Assembly: GCF_004210375.1 (NCBI RefSeq)
Contig: NC_134837.1
Coordinates: forward strand, 157,955,310-158,019,309
Direction: 5' to 3'
Source: Tachypleus tridentatus
Lineage: Eukaryota; Arthropoda; Merostomata; Xiphosura; Limulidae
Length of the DNA stretch: 64,000 nucleotides
Position 1 is the stretch's first letter; each line of letters opens with the position of its first letter. A program made the translations under genes and the position numbers. The notes beneath the pieces are model-generated. The model was not told the DNA's origin. It ran no database searches and was given only the letters and a program-made list of their open reading frames with translations. Shown one piece after another: positions 1 through 11,222 of this stretch.

Positions 1-6
1 ATCAAA

Positions 7-75
7 ACACCACAGCGATATGTCTGTGGACTTACAACGCGAGAAACTGGGTTTTGATTCCCGCAGTAGGATTTT
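7..75 (+). mobile_element. SINE family 2, tRNA-like head only
   Basis: ACCACAGCGATATG...GGACTTACAACGC...GGGTTTTGATTCCCGC is the head of the second tRNA-derived SINE family, with a box-A-like segment and a good box B. The tail (GGGCTAT, then AAAGCTACACAA) is missing, so this is a truncated copy near the window edge. The 75-codon frame starting here is not a gene. Confidence 0.6.
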
Positions 76-1492
76 TCCTCCTTCTTATAACAGTTTTTAT
101 ACGGTAGAGCACTGGCACGATAGCCAATTATGTACTTTTGGGCTTGACAACAAACAAATAAATGAGCACTTGCATGTCACTGCAGATGCCAGCCGTAACT
201 CCACTGGCGACGTGTTTAGCACCTGTGTATTTAATAGTTCAGGGTGAATTCTTATGTCTATTTGACGTTGTAATGCCGCAAGCATAGCCTTATCACTGGA
301 AGAATATAATGTGTCCCTGTCTGGTCGGTGAAAAACATGTGTATTTTCACAACAAAATTGTTAAACGATACGATACAAGGGCTCCTTCAGTGCTCTTCTG
401 GACCGCTATACAAATAATGTAGCGTTACAGTAACTCATTTCGAAATATGTTTTCGATTTTAAAGCGGCCAGATATCCGCAACTGATTGGTATATATATAT
501 AAACGTATAACTTTCTATGCGAGTTTTCTAGCATTATTGTGATGAAAAAAATATATTACTTACGTGCTCTCAACCGTCATTCTTAAAGCGCGCTTACCTT
601 ATTATGCAATAACGTTGTAAAACCCACCACAAAACGTCGTTGTGTATCTCACCAAATAACTTACTTAGCTCCACGACAAAAATATTGTTACGTGTAATAA
701 ACAAGAGTCAGTACTTTATACTGTTTAATGTAACATAAATGCTTATAAGTAAATACAGTCATCAGGCCAATACTTGTGAAGTTTGTTGATCTAAGTAGCT
801 CAAGAGTTAGCTGTAACTCACACGGAGGTCAAACAAGTTCATAACGCTTCTCTGTTATGACTACCGTGACTTATGATTGTGATTTTAATAACAGCATCCA
901 TACTTCATTTTAAAATTTATAATGGTTTTATCCTCTTGTTTGTTTGCTTTTCGTGTTACACCTGTAGAAAGTATATATTTTACTTTTAGAAATTGTCGCG
1001 TGGCTATTCATCGATATGTAACGCCATGCGTTGGGTTGAAAAGACATTTAAGTACATGCAAGATATGTTTACTATTTAGATGATTCCTGTGTGTATATTA
1101 ATGGACCTTTATCACAATATCAGAAGCGAATATCCACAGATCAGTCAGATAAGTCGGACATATTCTGTAGCGCTTGTTTGAGCCACCTAAGCGCTAGCCC
1201 CACTGAAGTGATCAGGTAGGTAAGAAATAGACGGAAAAATTAGCGACCTTTTTAGCGTATTATTAGTATATACGAGCATAATATATCGTAACCAATACTT
1301 TGAATGGTCAGTTTTTCGCATAAAAATTCGATAGGGTGGTTTTTTCGGTTTGTGAATTATTGGGAATTCTTGTCCGTCATTACTATTAAGTACACTAGCT
1401 TTTCCCTAATTCTAAAGTGATAGATTAAAGGGGATGCATCTACTAAACACCACCCACCGCTAAATCTCAAGATACTATTGGCAATCGAATAG
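76..1492. other. 3' flank, no feature seen
   Basis: AT-rich sequence with frequent CpG and no coding frame of note. Nothing recognisable apart from short AT runs near 490-500. Confidence 0.5.
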
Positions 1493-1771
1493 GCCCGGCA
1501 CGGCCAGGTGGTAAAAGCACTCAACTCGTAATCTGACGGTCGCGGGTTCGAATCCCCGTCATACCAAACATGCTCACCCTTTCGGCCTTGGAGGCGTTAT
1601 AATGTGACGGTCAATCAAACTATTCGTTGGTAAAAGAGTAGCCCAAGAGATGGCGGTGGGTGGAGATGCCTAGCTGCCTTTCCTCTCGTCTTACACTGCA
1701 AAATTAGGGACGGCTAGCGCAAATAACTCTCGTGTAGCTTTGCGCGAAATTCAAAACAAGCCAAACCAGGC
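1493..1771 (+). mobile_element. tRNA-derived SINE, family 1 (copy A)
   Basis: tRNA head with box A (GGCCAGGTGGTAAAA) and box B (GGGTTCGAATCCC), a body with GGCGTTATAATGTGACGG, ATTCGTTGGTAAAAGAGTAG and GGTGGGTGGAGATG, and a tail ending GCGCGAAATTCAAAACAAG. Flanked by the 7-bp repeat CGAATAG at 486-492 and 1,772-1,778 (first at 1,486-1,492). Full length. Confidence 0.88.
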
Positions 1772-1799
1772 CGAATAGTGGGACTTGACTATTGGTCAT

Positions 1800-2066
1800 G
1801 GCCCGGCATGGCCAAGTGTGTTAAGACGTTCGACTCGTAATCTGAGAGTCGCGGGTTCGAATACCGGTCGCACCAAACATGCTCGCCCTCCCAGCTGTGG
1901 GGACGTTATAATGTGACGGTCAATCTCACTATTCATTAGTAACAGAGTAAAGTTGGCAGTGGGTGGTGATGACTAGCTGCCTTTCCTCTAGTGTTACACT
2001 GCTAAATTAGGGACGGCTAGCACAGATAGCCCTCGAGTTGCTTTGTCCGAAATTCAAAACAAACAA
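1800..2066 (+). mobile_element. tRNA-derived SINE, family 1 (copy B)
   Basis: Full-length second copy in the same orientation, 28 bp after copy A. Its own 12-bp target-site duplication ACTATTGGTCAT lies at 1,788-1,799 and 2,067-2,078, so it was an independent insertion and not a tandem duplication. Confidence 0.9.
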
Positions 2067-2078
2067 ACTATTGGTCAT

Positions 2079-3548
2079 ATAGCGCACCTACGGCTTCAAA
2101 GTTCGTAGTGCTATTTATTCGGCAAAGTAGTTACAAGTATTAAAGCCATACTGGTGCGATAACTATCCAATATAAAGGAAAACTTTCTCTTAAACAACTT
2201 GACTCTTCTAGTCCAAAATCAACATACTAAATCAGTATTCCAAAATCAGACCAAATTCGTAAAAAAAATGTCTATATATTAAAAGACAATTTATAGAATA
2301 ACCTCCTATAACGTTACTGCAGTGGCTATTGTAAATAGCTTAATTTAAAAAACAACAACTCACAAACAAAGAATTTCTATTAGTCAAAGATTGTAAAAAA
2401 AATGTTCACCATTTTGGCATGTTTTCCATAATAACCAAAATATAAAATAATAAAATATTCAGCTACAATACAAAGGATAAAGACATTGCTGCCGATTAAA
2501 TTTTTTGCTCTTTGGTGATTCATGCCATCGATTTTCGCGTTATACTAAGGTTAGAATAAGCGCTTAAGCCTAAATTGGAAAATTTTTGATAATTAAAATA
2601 TCTTTGGGATATTTCTTATTTCCTGATGTAAAATATAATTTTCCGTAGAAACAAAAATCAAGATTATCATTAACTTTAATGCATTAAATGTACCAAATTC
2701 AAAGGTAGAAATCTTCATCACATCTCTACTGTTAAATCAACTACTTTGAGCTGGAATTGACGCAACTGGTTTGCCATTTCTGCCACGTTTCTTGTCTCGA
2801 CTGCTACATCTTCTCACTTCAGATTCACTGCCCTGTCTTATTACGATTGTGTTGGAGAATGAATGCTATTGAAAATCCTCGCATAGAATTTTCTGTTTTC
2901 TTGCCAATTTGTGTCTGTTACCTACGTTATTAAGAGAAAAGCATGGAAGATGCACTATCCTTAAAATAACCTACAAAGCTTTTAAGGTAAGACATTTAAA
3001 GTGCATTATGAAAGCTACAATAGAAAAGCCCATAACTAAAAGTTCACGTTTATTTGTAAACTTTCATCGGATCTGTTGGGCTTTCACCAAGAGCAGAGCT
3101 GGGTATGCAATTTGCTGCTCAAGACGTTCGAACGTTCAAACTTACGTAACTTAAGAAGATCTTTGGTGAGTTCACGTGTGATATTTATTTTATTTACAAA
3201 TTGAAATCAGTATACTAAGTCATACCTTGATAAGAAAATTAACTCACTTTCCAAATACTTCCATAAAGAAAGTTTTCTTCGTACAAAAAGTGAGACTTAA
3301 AACAATCAAAAGCGATTGAAAACAAGTCATGAAACTATCAGACTGTTACTGCATAAATTAAGGTGTACAGTTTGTCTACGTAATCTTGAAAAATACTTTA
3401 TCTACTAAAGTCTTCTTAACTTAGGTTACAAACAAGCATGCGTGACCACTTACACATACTTCGTACACCAAAATCAACTAGTGGCACTAGTAGTTGATGT
3501 AAACATAAAAGCAAAATACAGAAAAATCATACAACTGTGTATGTGTAA
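2079..3548. other. 3' flank, no feature seen
   Basis: AT-rich non-coding sequence. The frame at 2,909-3,154 has no recognisable similarity or start context and is treated as chance. Confidence 0.5.
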
Positions 3549-3657
3549 GTTTCTCATAGCAAAGTCAAATTGGGCTATCTGCTGTGTCCACTGAGGGGAA
3601 TTGACTCCCTAATTTTAGCGTTCTAAATCCACAGACTTATCGCTGTCCCACGGGGTG
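3549..3657 (-). mobile_element. SINE family 2 copy
   Basis: Reverse-oriented copy. The tail side reads ATAGCAAAG...GGGCTATCTGCTGTGTCCACTGAGGGGAATTGA, and the head side ends TAGCGTTCTAAATCCACAGACTTATCGCTGTCCCACGGGG. Diverged. Confidence 0.65.
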
Positions 3658-5552
3658 ACATCATACACCATAGTAAGCCCTTATATCATTTCAGGATTTG
3701 GGGAAGTTATTTGTAGAACGTTAATCTAACTGCGTTTCTCTCTTTTAAAGTAATTCCAAAATTTCTAAATGCCTGTAAATGTAATCTTATATAAAATGCA
3801 AACCGTGGTGTCTGTCCAAGCGTTTCAAAAACTGCGCAAACGGAAAGCTCAACATTCACTTTTGAAATGACGGGTGAAAAGGAATAAATAATATGGGCGG
3901 TAGATATTATTTACCAGGCAAAGTTTCTAAATTGTTAGGAATTCCTCATACTATCATTCACGTTTAAAACTGTGACGTAATTTAAAGAATAAAAAATATA
4001 GATTTATTATATATTATTGTTGAGCATGACTGAAAAGCTCAACAATTGCTCTGTGCGGTAGGCGATACAAGTAGTGAAATCAAGAGTGCACATAACTAAT
4101 CTTTTTAAAGCCCATCAAATAATTTAAACTGATGGATTAACTTAACTGTCTCGTCACTGGGGACAACTAGTTTGCTAGATTAACTTAAAACTTTTCCCGT
4201 CACTGCAGGCAAGTACTTTTCCTCGTTTAATATAAGACACAAAGCCACAAAATACCTTTTTCCTAAATTTAAACAAAGTAATGTTTGGACGATTTGTTGA
4301 TATTGATATTTTAAAGCCTGAACGGCAATTTATTCTCTTCAGCTCATTTAGTCGACAGGTGCTTTTAAATGATACTATCTGTCACGGGTCAGCAGTTATA
4401 AATTAAAGATAGCTAAACCTGAACCTTATTTAGGAGCACCGTTTAGAATCATCCGCCGACTAAGTGCTCATTCTTAAACGAATGTCGACCAAAAGTAAGA
4501 TTGTTTCCCAACATTACGTATGTATACACATACATATATACATGTATTTCGTTAACTCAGAATTTGTCTCTAGCATAACATTTAAGATAATTTTTTGCTA
4601 CTCTTGTGCCCCGGATGTAAATGAGGTGCGTATTCATGAGGTATATTGCAGCTGGAGCCTTGGACTTTTCCAAGCCTCAATCTAATACGCTGTAAATTGG
4701 ACCACAGTCGGATTAGGATTTCCTAACATTGCAAGCAGTTCGACAAATTCGTAATATGTGAATATATAATTACATAAAAAACACTTAATTTAGTTTCTTT
4801 TAGTATTACAAACTCGAAATTGTTCGAACATTTTAATTAAGTATGAAAATTAGTCAGTTTAAGATTATCGGAGATACTCGGCTATGTCATCATCGATTTT
4901 ATACAATATCGAATGAGAGATAACTACCTGCATCAGTTAATTGTGCTAGTGTTTGGTTGCGAGAAAATATTCACTCGTAACTGTAGGCTGGTAGTTTCGT
5001 CAAAATTAATTTTGAGTAAACCAGACACGAAAACTAACATTTTTAACACTGGTTATTAGAATTTTTTGCTTCGATCACATCTAAAAATAACGAACTAAAA
5101 TACGTGCCATACTATCAATATTTTCTAGCAATGACTGTCAATTATATTAGTTAAGACCTCCAACCTACTGGTGGGAAGATCTTAAGGAACAGTCAAAATG
5201 AATTTCAACTACGGTGTTCAAATTCAAGCACACCAATTTGGCCAAGATGTGAGACGAAATTCAGTTGCATAGTATTCTAATAACTATGCAAGTTCGATCA
5301 GTAAATTACACAATAGTCGTTCACATTTACGTTCCAAATTAAGCTTTAATATGTTTTCTTCGTTTTTTTCATTTGAAATAATTGCATTAAAACTAGGTTG
5401 TCAAATTATGTTAAAAATATATATAATCTTTGAGTGAGCAAATAGCCATCAATTTAGATTCTTTGTCCTACTAAACCCTTTTATTTATTGTTAGAATTGC
5501 AAAAGAGAATTAATAACGACACTAAGGTGCTTCATTATTACTATAGTAAATA
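3658..5552. other. 3' flank, no feature seen
   Basis: AT-rich intergenic DNA. Short open frames such as 4,464-4,685 have low-complexity translations and no recognisable domain. Confidence 0.5.
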
Positions 5553-5789
5553 ATGTTTGTTTGTTTTTAATTTCTCGCAAAGCTACATGAGGACTATTTA
5601 CGTTAGCTGTCCGTAATTTAGCACAATCAACTCTTGGGCTACTCTTTTACCAAAGAATATTGGGATTGACCATTACATTATAATACTCCCACGGCTGAAA
5701 GAGCGAGCATGTTTGGTGTGACGAGGACTGGAATCCACGACCCTCAGATTACAAATTGAGCGCCTTAACTACCTGGTCATGCTGGGCCC
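5553..5789 (-). mobile_element. tRNA-derived SINE, family 1 (copy C)
   Basis: Reverse copy: T-rich tail with TTTCTCGCAAAGCTACATGAG, body CTTGGGCTACTCTTTTACCAA, then the tRNA head ending CTGGTCATGCTGGGCCC. A stretch of the body is deleted after GTAATTTAGCA. Confidence 0.8.
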
Positions 5790-5810
5790 ATAAATGTTAG
5801 ATATCTCTGA

Positions 5811-6200
5811 ATTACCTCTTGAGCTATAAGTGTGAAGGATTCTTAGATATCATCATCACATTTCTATTGCTCAAGTTACAAGTGTGGAGGACTGTATTTC
5901 ATCAGACTATCTTACTACCGATTGAACCGCAAGTGTGGTTGATTGTTAAGAGACCATCATCACTTAACGATTGCTTAAGCTCTAAGTGTACAGGACTAGA
6001 TATCATCCAACTATCTTAACTACCGACTGAGCTGCAAGTTGGAAAACAATTATAGACTACTCCTTACTTATTATCAGAAATAAATGTTTGGAAGATTAAT
6101 GGAAGTCATCAAACTACTGTACTGCCATCTGAGCTACAGATGTGAAGATTGATAATACATCACCAAACTCTCTCGTTATCAACTGAACTTCACGTATTCA
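5811..6200. repeat. Tandem array of ~52-bp units
   Basis: About eight diverged units. The segment written GAGCTATAAGTGTG, GTTACAAGTGTG, AACCGCAAGTGTG, GCTCTAAGTGTAC, GAGCTGCAAGTTGG and GAGCTACAGATGTG recurs with its AAG/CAG at about 5,830, 5,882, 5,933, 5,986, 6,038, (6,090), 6,140 and 6,192. Each unit also holds ATCATC(A)NACTATCTT. Read on the minus strand, CTTGCAGCTCAGTCGGTAGTT resembles a tRNA box A. The 66-codon frame at 5,819-6,019 lies inside it and is not a gene. Confidence 0.7.
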
Positions 6201-6910
6201 GAAACTTATAAAGATAATTTAATAATTGAAATTATTTCTGAACGACAGGAATGAATGAAAAATTAATTATTTGTCGTTAATTAGTCATTCTTCTATCTGA
6301 CCTTATAAGTCTAAATGACAAAATCGTAATACCATTACAGTTACAAAATGTTAATATAACTTCTGATTTGTGTTATTATGATAACAAATCCTTGACAGAG
6401 GGTTGAGGAATGTTATTGAATTCCATGTTAATATCCCTATACTGATTTTGTTTCTAATTATACTCAATACATCTTTATTATAAGAACCAACCAAAATAAC
6501 TGGCATTATTTGGTGTGAAATATTCATCACCTCTCTCAATAAAGCGACACGTACACAAAAACAATAGCATAAATTTTATTTTGAGAAGGAAGTCATCTTA
6601 ATTTAACTGTTTTTAGAACAATTCGTTCAAGTTGATAACAAATATGATAATTTACTAAAGGGTGGCTGTTAAATAGTGTGTTCAGAACACCATATACTGG
6701 ATATTTCTTGATACTTGGAAACTTTGTGAAACTTAGAACTAGGTTTAACAGTAATTTCCACATTTTAACTATTGGCACAACGGTAGCAAAGGGCAGTTTT
6801 GAATGTTATGCTAGAAACATATTCTGAGTTAACGAAATATATATATAGTGAAATGGGAAATAATCTGACTTCTGATTGCCAAAGAAGTATTTTATTCTAA
6901 AATATTAATA
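6201..6910. other. 3' flank, no feature seen
   Basis: AT-rich non-coding sequence. The minus-strand frames at 6,351-6,539 and 6,593-6,778 show no recognisable protein. Confidence 0.45.
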
Positions 6911-7041
6911 ATGTTTGTTTACTTTTTCCTTGTTAAGCTCAAAGCTACACAATGGGCTATTTGTATTGTGATCATCACAGGTATCGAAGCACGATTTTTA
7001 GCGTAATAAGCCTTCAGACTTATCGCTGAGCTACTGGGGAC
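6911..7041 (-). mobile_element. SINE family 2 copy
   Basis: TTTGTTTAC tail, AAGCTACACAATGGGCTATTTG, a CACAGGTATCGAAGCACG box-B region, then CAGACTTATCGCTGAGCTACTGGGGA. Nearly full-length reverse copy. The frame at 6,919-7,101 overlaps it. Confidence 0.75.
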
Positions 7042-7265
7042 AAGTGTCAATCCATAAAGAAAAAAGCAACGTGTCATTAATAATATAACAGTTTCTACCA
7101 ATAGTGAATTTCAAGTATGTAATGTTTATTGTCCTGTGTTGTATGTATTAAACATGTGAAAAATAATTTTCATACATATTTATTTCACATGATAATTAGG
7201 ACAAACCATTTGTGAAACTCTCGGAAATTATGGATACAGATTTGATTTTTAGTTTGTAAAAGATG

Positions 7266-7287
7266 AATATATATATATATATATATT
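7266..7287. repeat. (AT)n microsatellite
   Basis: About 11 uninterrupted AT dinucleotides. Confidence 0.9.
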
Positions 7288-7869
7288 TAATATTTTGTTT
7301 CAGAAAGCTGTATCTCGACTACAACGTGCAGGGTAACTGTACCTTATGACACAAGATGTCCCCATGTGTTACTTAAAGAATAATGTTATATAGAATATCG
7401 TTAGTCACAAGGTGTCATTTCAGTGCCTAACAGCATTGAAGTTTCATTAACTATAGTGTGTGATTTCAATGCTTAACAACATTCTACAGGAAAACAACTC
7501 AAATGTATAATTTTTTGTCATTAAGAACATACAACCGCCAGTGACAGGATGTTATATTCCATTTAATTTGTCAAGTTGTTACCATCTCGAAGAAATAAAA
7601 CCACGATTATTTCATAGCTAAAAACACATTTATATGAAACAGCAATTACATTGCTTAAGTCGTTTCCGTCTATACATACCATTGTCAAGATATTCTAATG
7701 ACGGTTATTGGTTTTTATAGAGCCAAAACGATAGTCATCACATACTTATGGCACTGATGACTCTGACGTTATAAATACCGTCGCTGAGATTTAGTTACTT
7801 ATTCGAATCAATCGTCAAATATGAGGCATAAGCTATCATCGACTCTTTTCTAATTTGACTCTAAACCAG

Positions 7870-10100
7870 GGCTAGGCAACTTATTTTCCATAATTGCCAC
7901 AACTGTGGCAAATGAAAAGTGTTGGCCACACTATTAAAAAAAATGCTATTTTAATCAAAATAACTGCATTTCAACTAACCTTCAATGTGAAAATTGATGA
8001 GGATTTTTATAAAAAGTTTCGTGAAATTTGACTTGATATCTACGCTCAGCGAGCATCTTAACTCTGCCCCTAAATGTATATCAGTAAGCTGAGATCTGTA
8101 TCTAGATAAAATCTAGCATAGAAAATATTGATTCACATATTCATGTGGATTCAAATTGATATCTACGCTCAGCGAGCATCTTAACTCTGCCCCTAAATGT
8201 ATATCAGTAAGCTGAGATCTGTATCTAGATAAAATCTAGCACAGAAAATATTGACTCACATATTCATGTGGATTCAAACATGAAAAATAATTTTGAAATT
8301 GCTATCTTTAAATTTGGAAGACTCTCATTTATCAGAATAGTGAGCCACATTTCTCTAATAGAACATTTTTGTTTAACTTTTACGTGTTTCATACCTTGTA
8401 GGGTAAGCATCTCGTCTTCAAATCCACACTTACCAAAGACAAAAGATGTAATTTCCTTACTGAAATTTCCTAAATCAAAGTGAAATAGATCATGCAAAAA
8501 TTAAAATATCAATTTCAATTTTTTAAATTCGAAGAAACGTGATTCAAATTTTTGAGATAGATTTTTGACCCACTTTACATAGAGATCATCTTTAGCATCA
8601 CAGAAATCATAGTCATTATTATTTTCTAGAAAACTATATTCAACTTTGCAAAATGTGGTAAATCATTCTTTTGTAATTGTTCCGCAAGGAGTTTTAGCTT
8701 TAATTGAAATTCATGACTAGACTGTGATTGCTCGCTTATTATTTAACCTCTTTCCTGAAGCTTCGTATTCAAATTATTCAAGTGAGCCATCATGTCGCAC
8801 AGAAAGTACAAATCAAACTGCCATGACAAGATATTTTTTATTTGAGGAAATAAGGAAGTAAATCATTCCAAGACTTTTCCTCTACTTAACCATCTTATAT
8901 TTGCAAAATCAGTAAGATCATCAAAGGTACAGTCACTGCTTTTCTTCAAAGACTCAACAAACTGTCGATGGATGAGAGAGATTCCACTTCTAATATAATT
9001 CACAATTTTTATAAGTGTACATCAAATTTTTCAATTCATCACTTTTAGACGTCTGAGCACATAAATTTTCCTGATGCAAAATGCACTGGAGAGATGGCAG
9101 CGCGAAATTCACATTATTTTCAATTAAATGCTGCTTCAAAAGAGAAACAAATCATAATTTCGCCTCAGTCATGGCGGGAGTAACGTCTGTTGCGACAGAA
9201 ACCAGTTTTCTAAAATTCAGATTGAATATTTTTGACATTTCAAGAAATTTTTTCAACGATGTTTTTTTCCACGTTTTCGATCTTCCACAAAGGTTAAGTA
9301 TTTCTTCTCTCACTTGAAGATTTGAAGTTACATATCAGACCCAAAATATCAACTGTGCAGTGTCACTAACATCTGTTGACTCATCTAGTGCTAAAGAAAA
9401 ATACAAACAGTCTTTTGGTTGTTCAAACTACTGATTTTCTATGTCTTTTGCTAACTCCAGCATTCTGCAGACAATTGTTCTTCGACTTAATTGCAGGTTA
9501 TTTACCTTTTGAAGAATATCATCTTTTATTTTTGAATCATAATTCTCCAACAGTTTAAATGACCACAATCAATATCTCTTTTACTAGTTCAGCATCAGAA
9601 AATGATTTATTTTTGAGCTAGAATCCAAGCTACTTTATAGCTAGCTAACATAACCAGTTCTATCGACGATAAAAATCTTTTTAGGCCTCCCTTTTGTTCA
9701 TAAAGTTGTGTTTTCAGACGGCTAATTTCATTCATACAATTTTTGCTATCAACTGGAAATTTTACATCAAATTCGTTGTGAAAATTGTTAAAGTGTTGCT
9801 CAAGGTTGTATGCTTTATTATTCCTAAAAACTTAGTTACACAAAAGACACACTGGCTTATTATTTGATTCAATCACTGCACATTTCAACTCTCAACTTTC
9901 ATTAAATTCTCGTTTCACGTTTTTCCAGTCACGTGCCATTCTATTTTCGGCAGTAATGTCAGAACCAATTAAATTGTTTTTATTTTCTATGTGTTCACCA
10001 TCATCTGGATTATTTAGTTTACAAATTATCCACTTATCCAGGTAAACATTTTTAGAAATCACAATGAAAATCATTCTGTAAATTCCTTCCACGAGTTAGC
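7870..10100 (-). pseudogene. hAT transposase relic (ZBED / GTF2IRD2-like)
   Basis: Read on the minus strand through many stops and frameshifts, the pieces come in hAT order. First ENRMARDWKNVKREF, then a BED-finger remnant (PVCLLCN and YNLEQHF, by eye across frame changes), then the catalytic-domain text CLYFSLALDESTDVSDTAQL, later LVSVATDVTPAMTEAKL and LQCILHQENLCAQ, then HDLFHFDLGNFSKEI near 8,450. DEST and the CILHQE..C motif are typical of the hAT group that gave rise to ZBED and GTF2IRD2-like genes. No frame is intact, so it is long dead. Terminal inverted repeats were not recognised. Confidence 0.75.
8033..8278. repeat. 123-bp tandem duplication
   Basis: Two head-to-tail copies, 8,033-8,155 and 8,156-8,278, each starting TTGATATCTACGCTCAGCG and ending CATGTGGATTCAAA. 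About two mismatches (GCATAG/GCACAG and GATTCAC/GACTCAC). Much better preserved than the decayed hAT relic it lies in. Confidence 0.95.
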
Positions 10101-10685
10101 TTTTACTAACTTTACTGAACCACTGTCGGCTCACCCCCATTTCTTTTTCAATATTATACTATGGTACATATTATTTTATTCTTTATTAAGTTTTTATCAT
10201 TGTATTATACTTTGTGATATACTCTGCCTTTTGTCTTAGGTAGGATGCTAAATAATGCTGCTGGAATACAATTCCACTTTATACTATCATACCAATGGGG
10301 AATTGGGTCTCCAATATCCTCGTTTTAAATAACATCACAGACTCAAGAACGTAACAAGGACTTTAATGGAAAAATTAAATCGTAATAACGCTAAGTTCAT
10401 TCTCACTGACTGTTTTCCATACAAATGGTTAACTTCTGAAATATATCACACAATATTTTTGTAAATTCAAGCAATGTTAAAAAGTTTTAGAAAAAAAGTG
10501 GTTATTCTTGGGTCAAAGGAAATAATACTGTAAAAATATAAAATAATTAGTCCTTACTAAAATAAAGTGAATTACTCGTATTTCTTACACATTATACTCG
10601 CTTACACATATACACTTTCTAAACTATTTAAAAGATGGTGGTGTTCAGAAACAAATTATACTTTATCCCTTCAACAAAGTTAAGG
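10101..10685. other. 3' flank, no feature seen
   Basis: AT-rich sequence beyond the 5' side of the hAT relic. No further recognisable content. Confidence 0.4.
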
Positions 10686-10809
10686 GTTTACTGTTTGAAA
10701 TTATGCATACAGCGACACAACGAGCTATCTGTGTGCTGCCCATCACGAGTATTGAAAAAGCCGGTGCCTGGTGTTACAAGCCCACAGACAAACTGTGCCG
10801 CTGTGGGGC
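10686..10809 (-). mobile_element. SINE family 2 copy
   Basis: Contains GAGCTATCTGTGTGCTGCCCATC, AAGCCGGTGCCTGGTGTTACAAG and CACAGACAAACTGTGCCGCTGTGGGGC in reverse orientation. Full length but diverged. It accounts for most of the short frame at 10,635-10,820. Confidence 0.7.
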
Positions 10810-11008
10810 AATTTTTTTAGCAAACAAATTTAATTATTTTATGTCGTTGTTTATCAATGCAAGTTAACAAAATGCCATTAACTCAGTTCCTGAATTTAAA
10901 TAAATGACTTTCTGCGAAATAATTCTATGTTAGGTGATCAATATGTAATATCGTAGTCATCAACATGTTAGATGCTAAAGAAATCCGTGCCTAACACTAT
11001 GAACTACG

Positions 11009-11222
11009 TTTTCCTTTTAATTTCTTGCAAAGATATATGAGGGCTATCTGCTCTAGCTGTCACTAATTTAGCAGAGAAAGACTAGAGGGAAAGCAGCTAG
11101 TCAAAAGCACCCACCACCACAACTACGGATGAAAGAGCGAGCATGTTGGGTGGGTCGGGGATTCGAGCACGCAACCCTCAGATTGCAAGTCGAGCGCCCT
11201 AAACACCCGACCATGCCAGGCC
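11009..11222 (-). mobile_element. tRNA-derived SINE, family 1 (copy D, internally deleted)
   Basis: Reverse copy: CTTGCAAAGATATATGAGGGCTATCTGC at the tail and GATTCGAGCACGCAACCCTCAGATTGCAAGTCGAG in the head, ending CATGCCAGGCC. The central part with ACTCTTTTACCAACGAATAG is missing, a deletion of roughly 60 bp between the CCACC run and the ACGGATGAAAGAGCG segment. Confidence 0.8.

Noticed and set aside
20..247. 75-codon plus-strand frame and overlapping minus frame at the window start
   Set aside because: It begins inside the tRNA-like head of a SINE and has no recognisable domain.
1500..1570. Possible functional tRNA gene (good A and B boxes)
   Set aside because: The boxes belong to the head of a full-length SINE with target-site duplication. 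The cloverleaf is not intact and the same head recurs in eight copies.
5811..6200. CRISPR-like array
   Set aside because: The units are diverged along their whole length with no unique spacers, and the window is clearly eukaryotic.
6593..6778. Minus frame containing PVYG as the missing TCHP C-terminal exon
   Set aside because: No acceptor places it in phase with a PYG.PK..W pattern, and the flanking residues do not fit.
8264..8497. 77-codon minus frame that looks protein-like
   Set aside because: It is a surviving open stretch of the decayed hAT transposase, not an independent gene.
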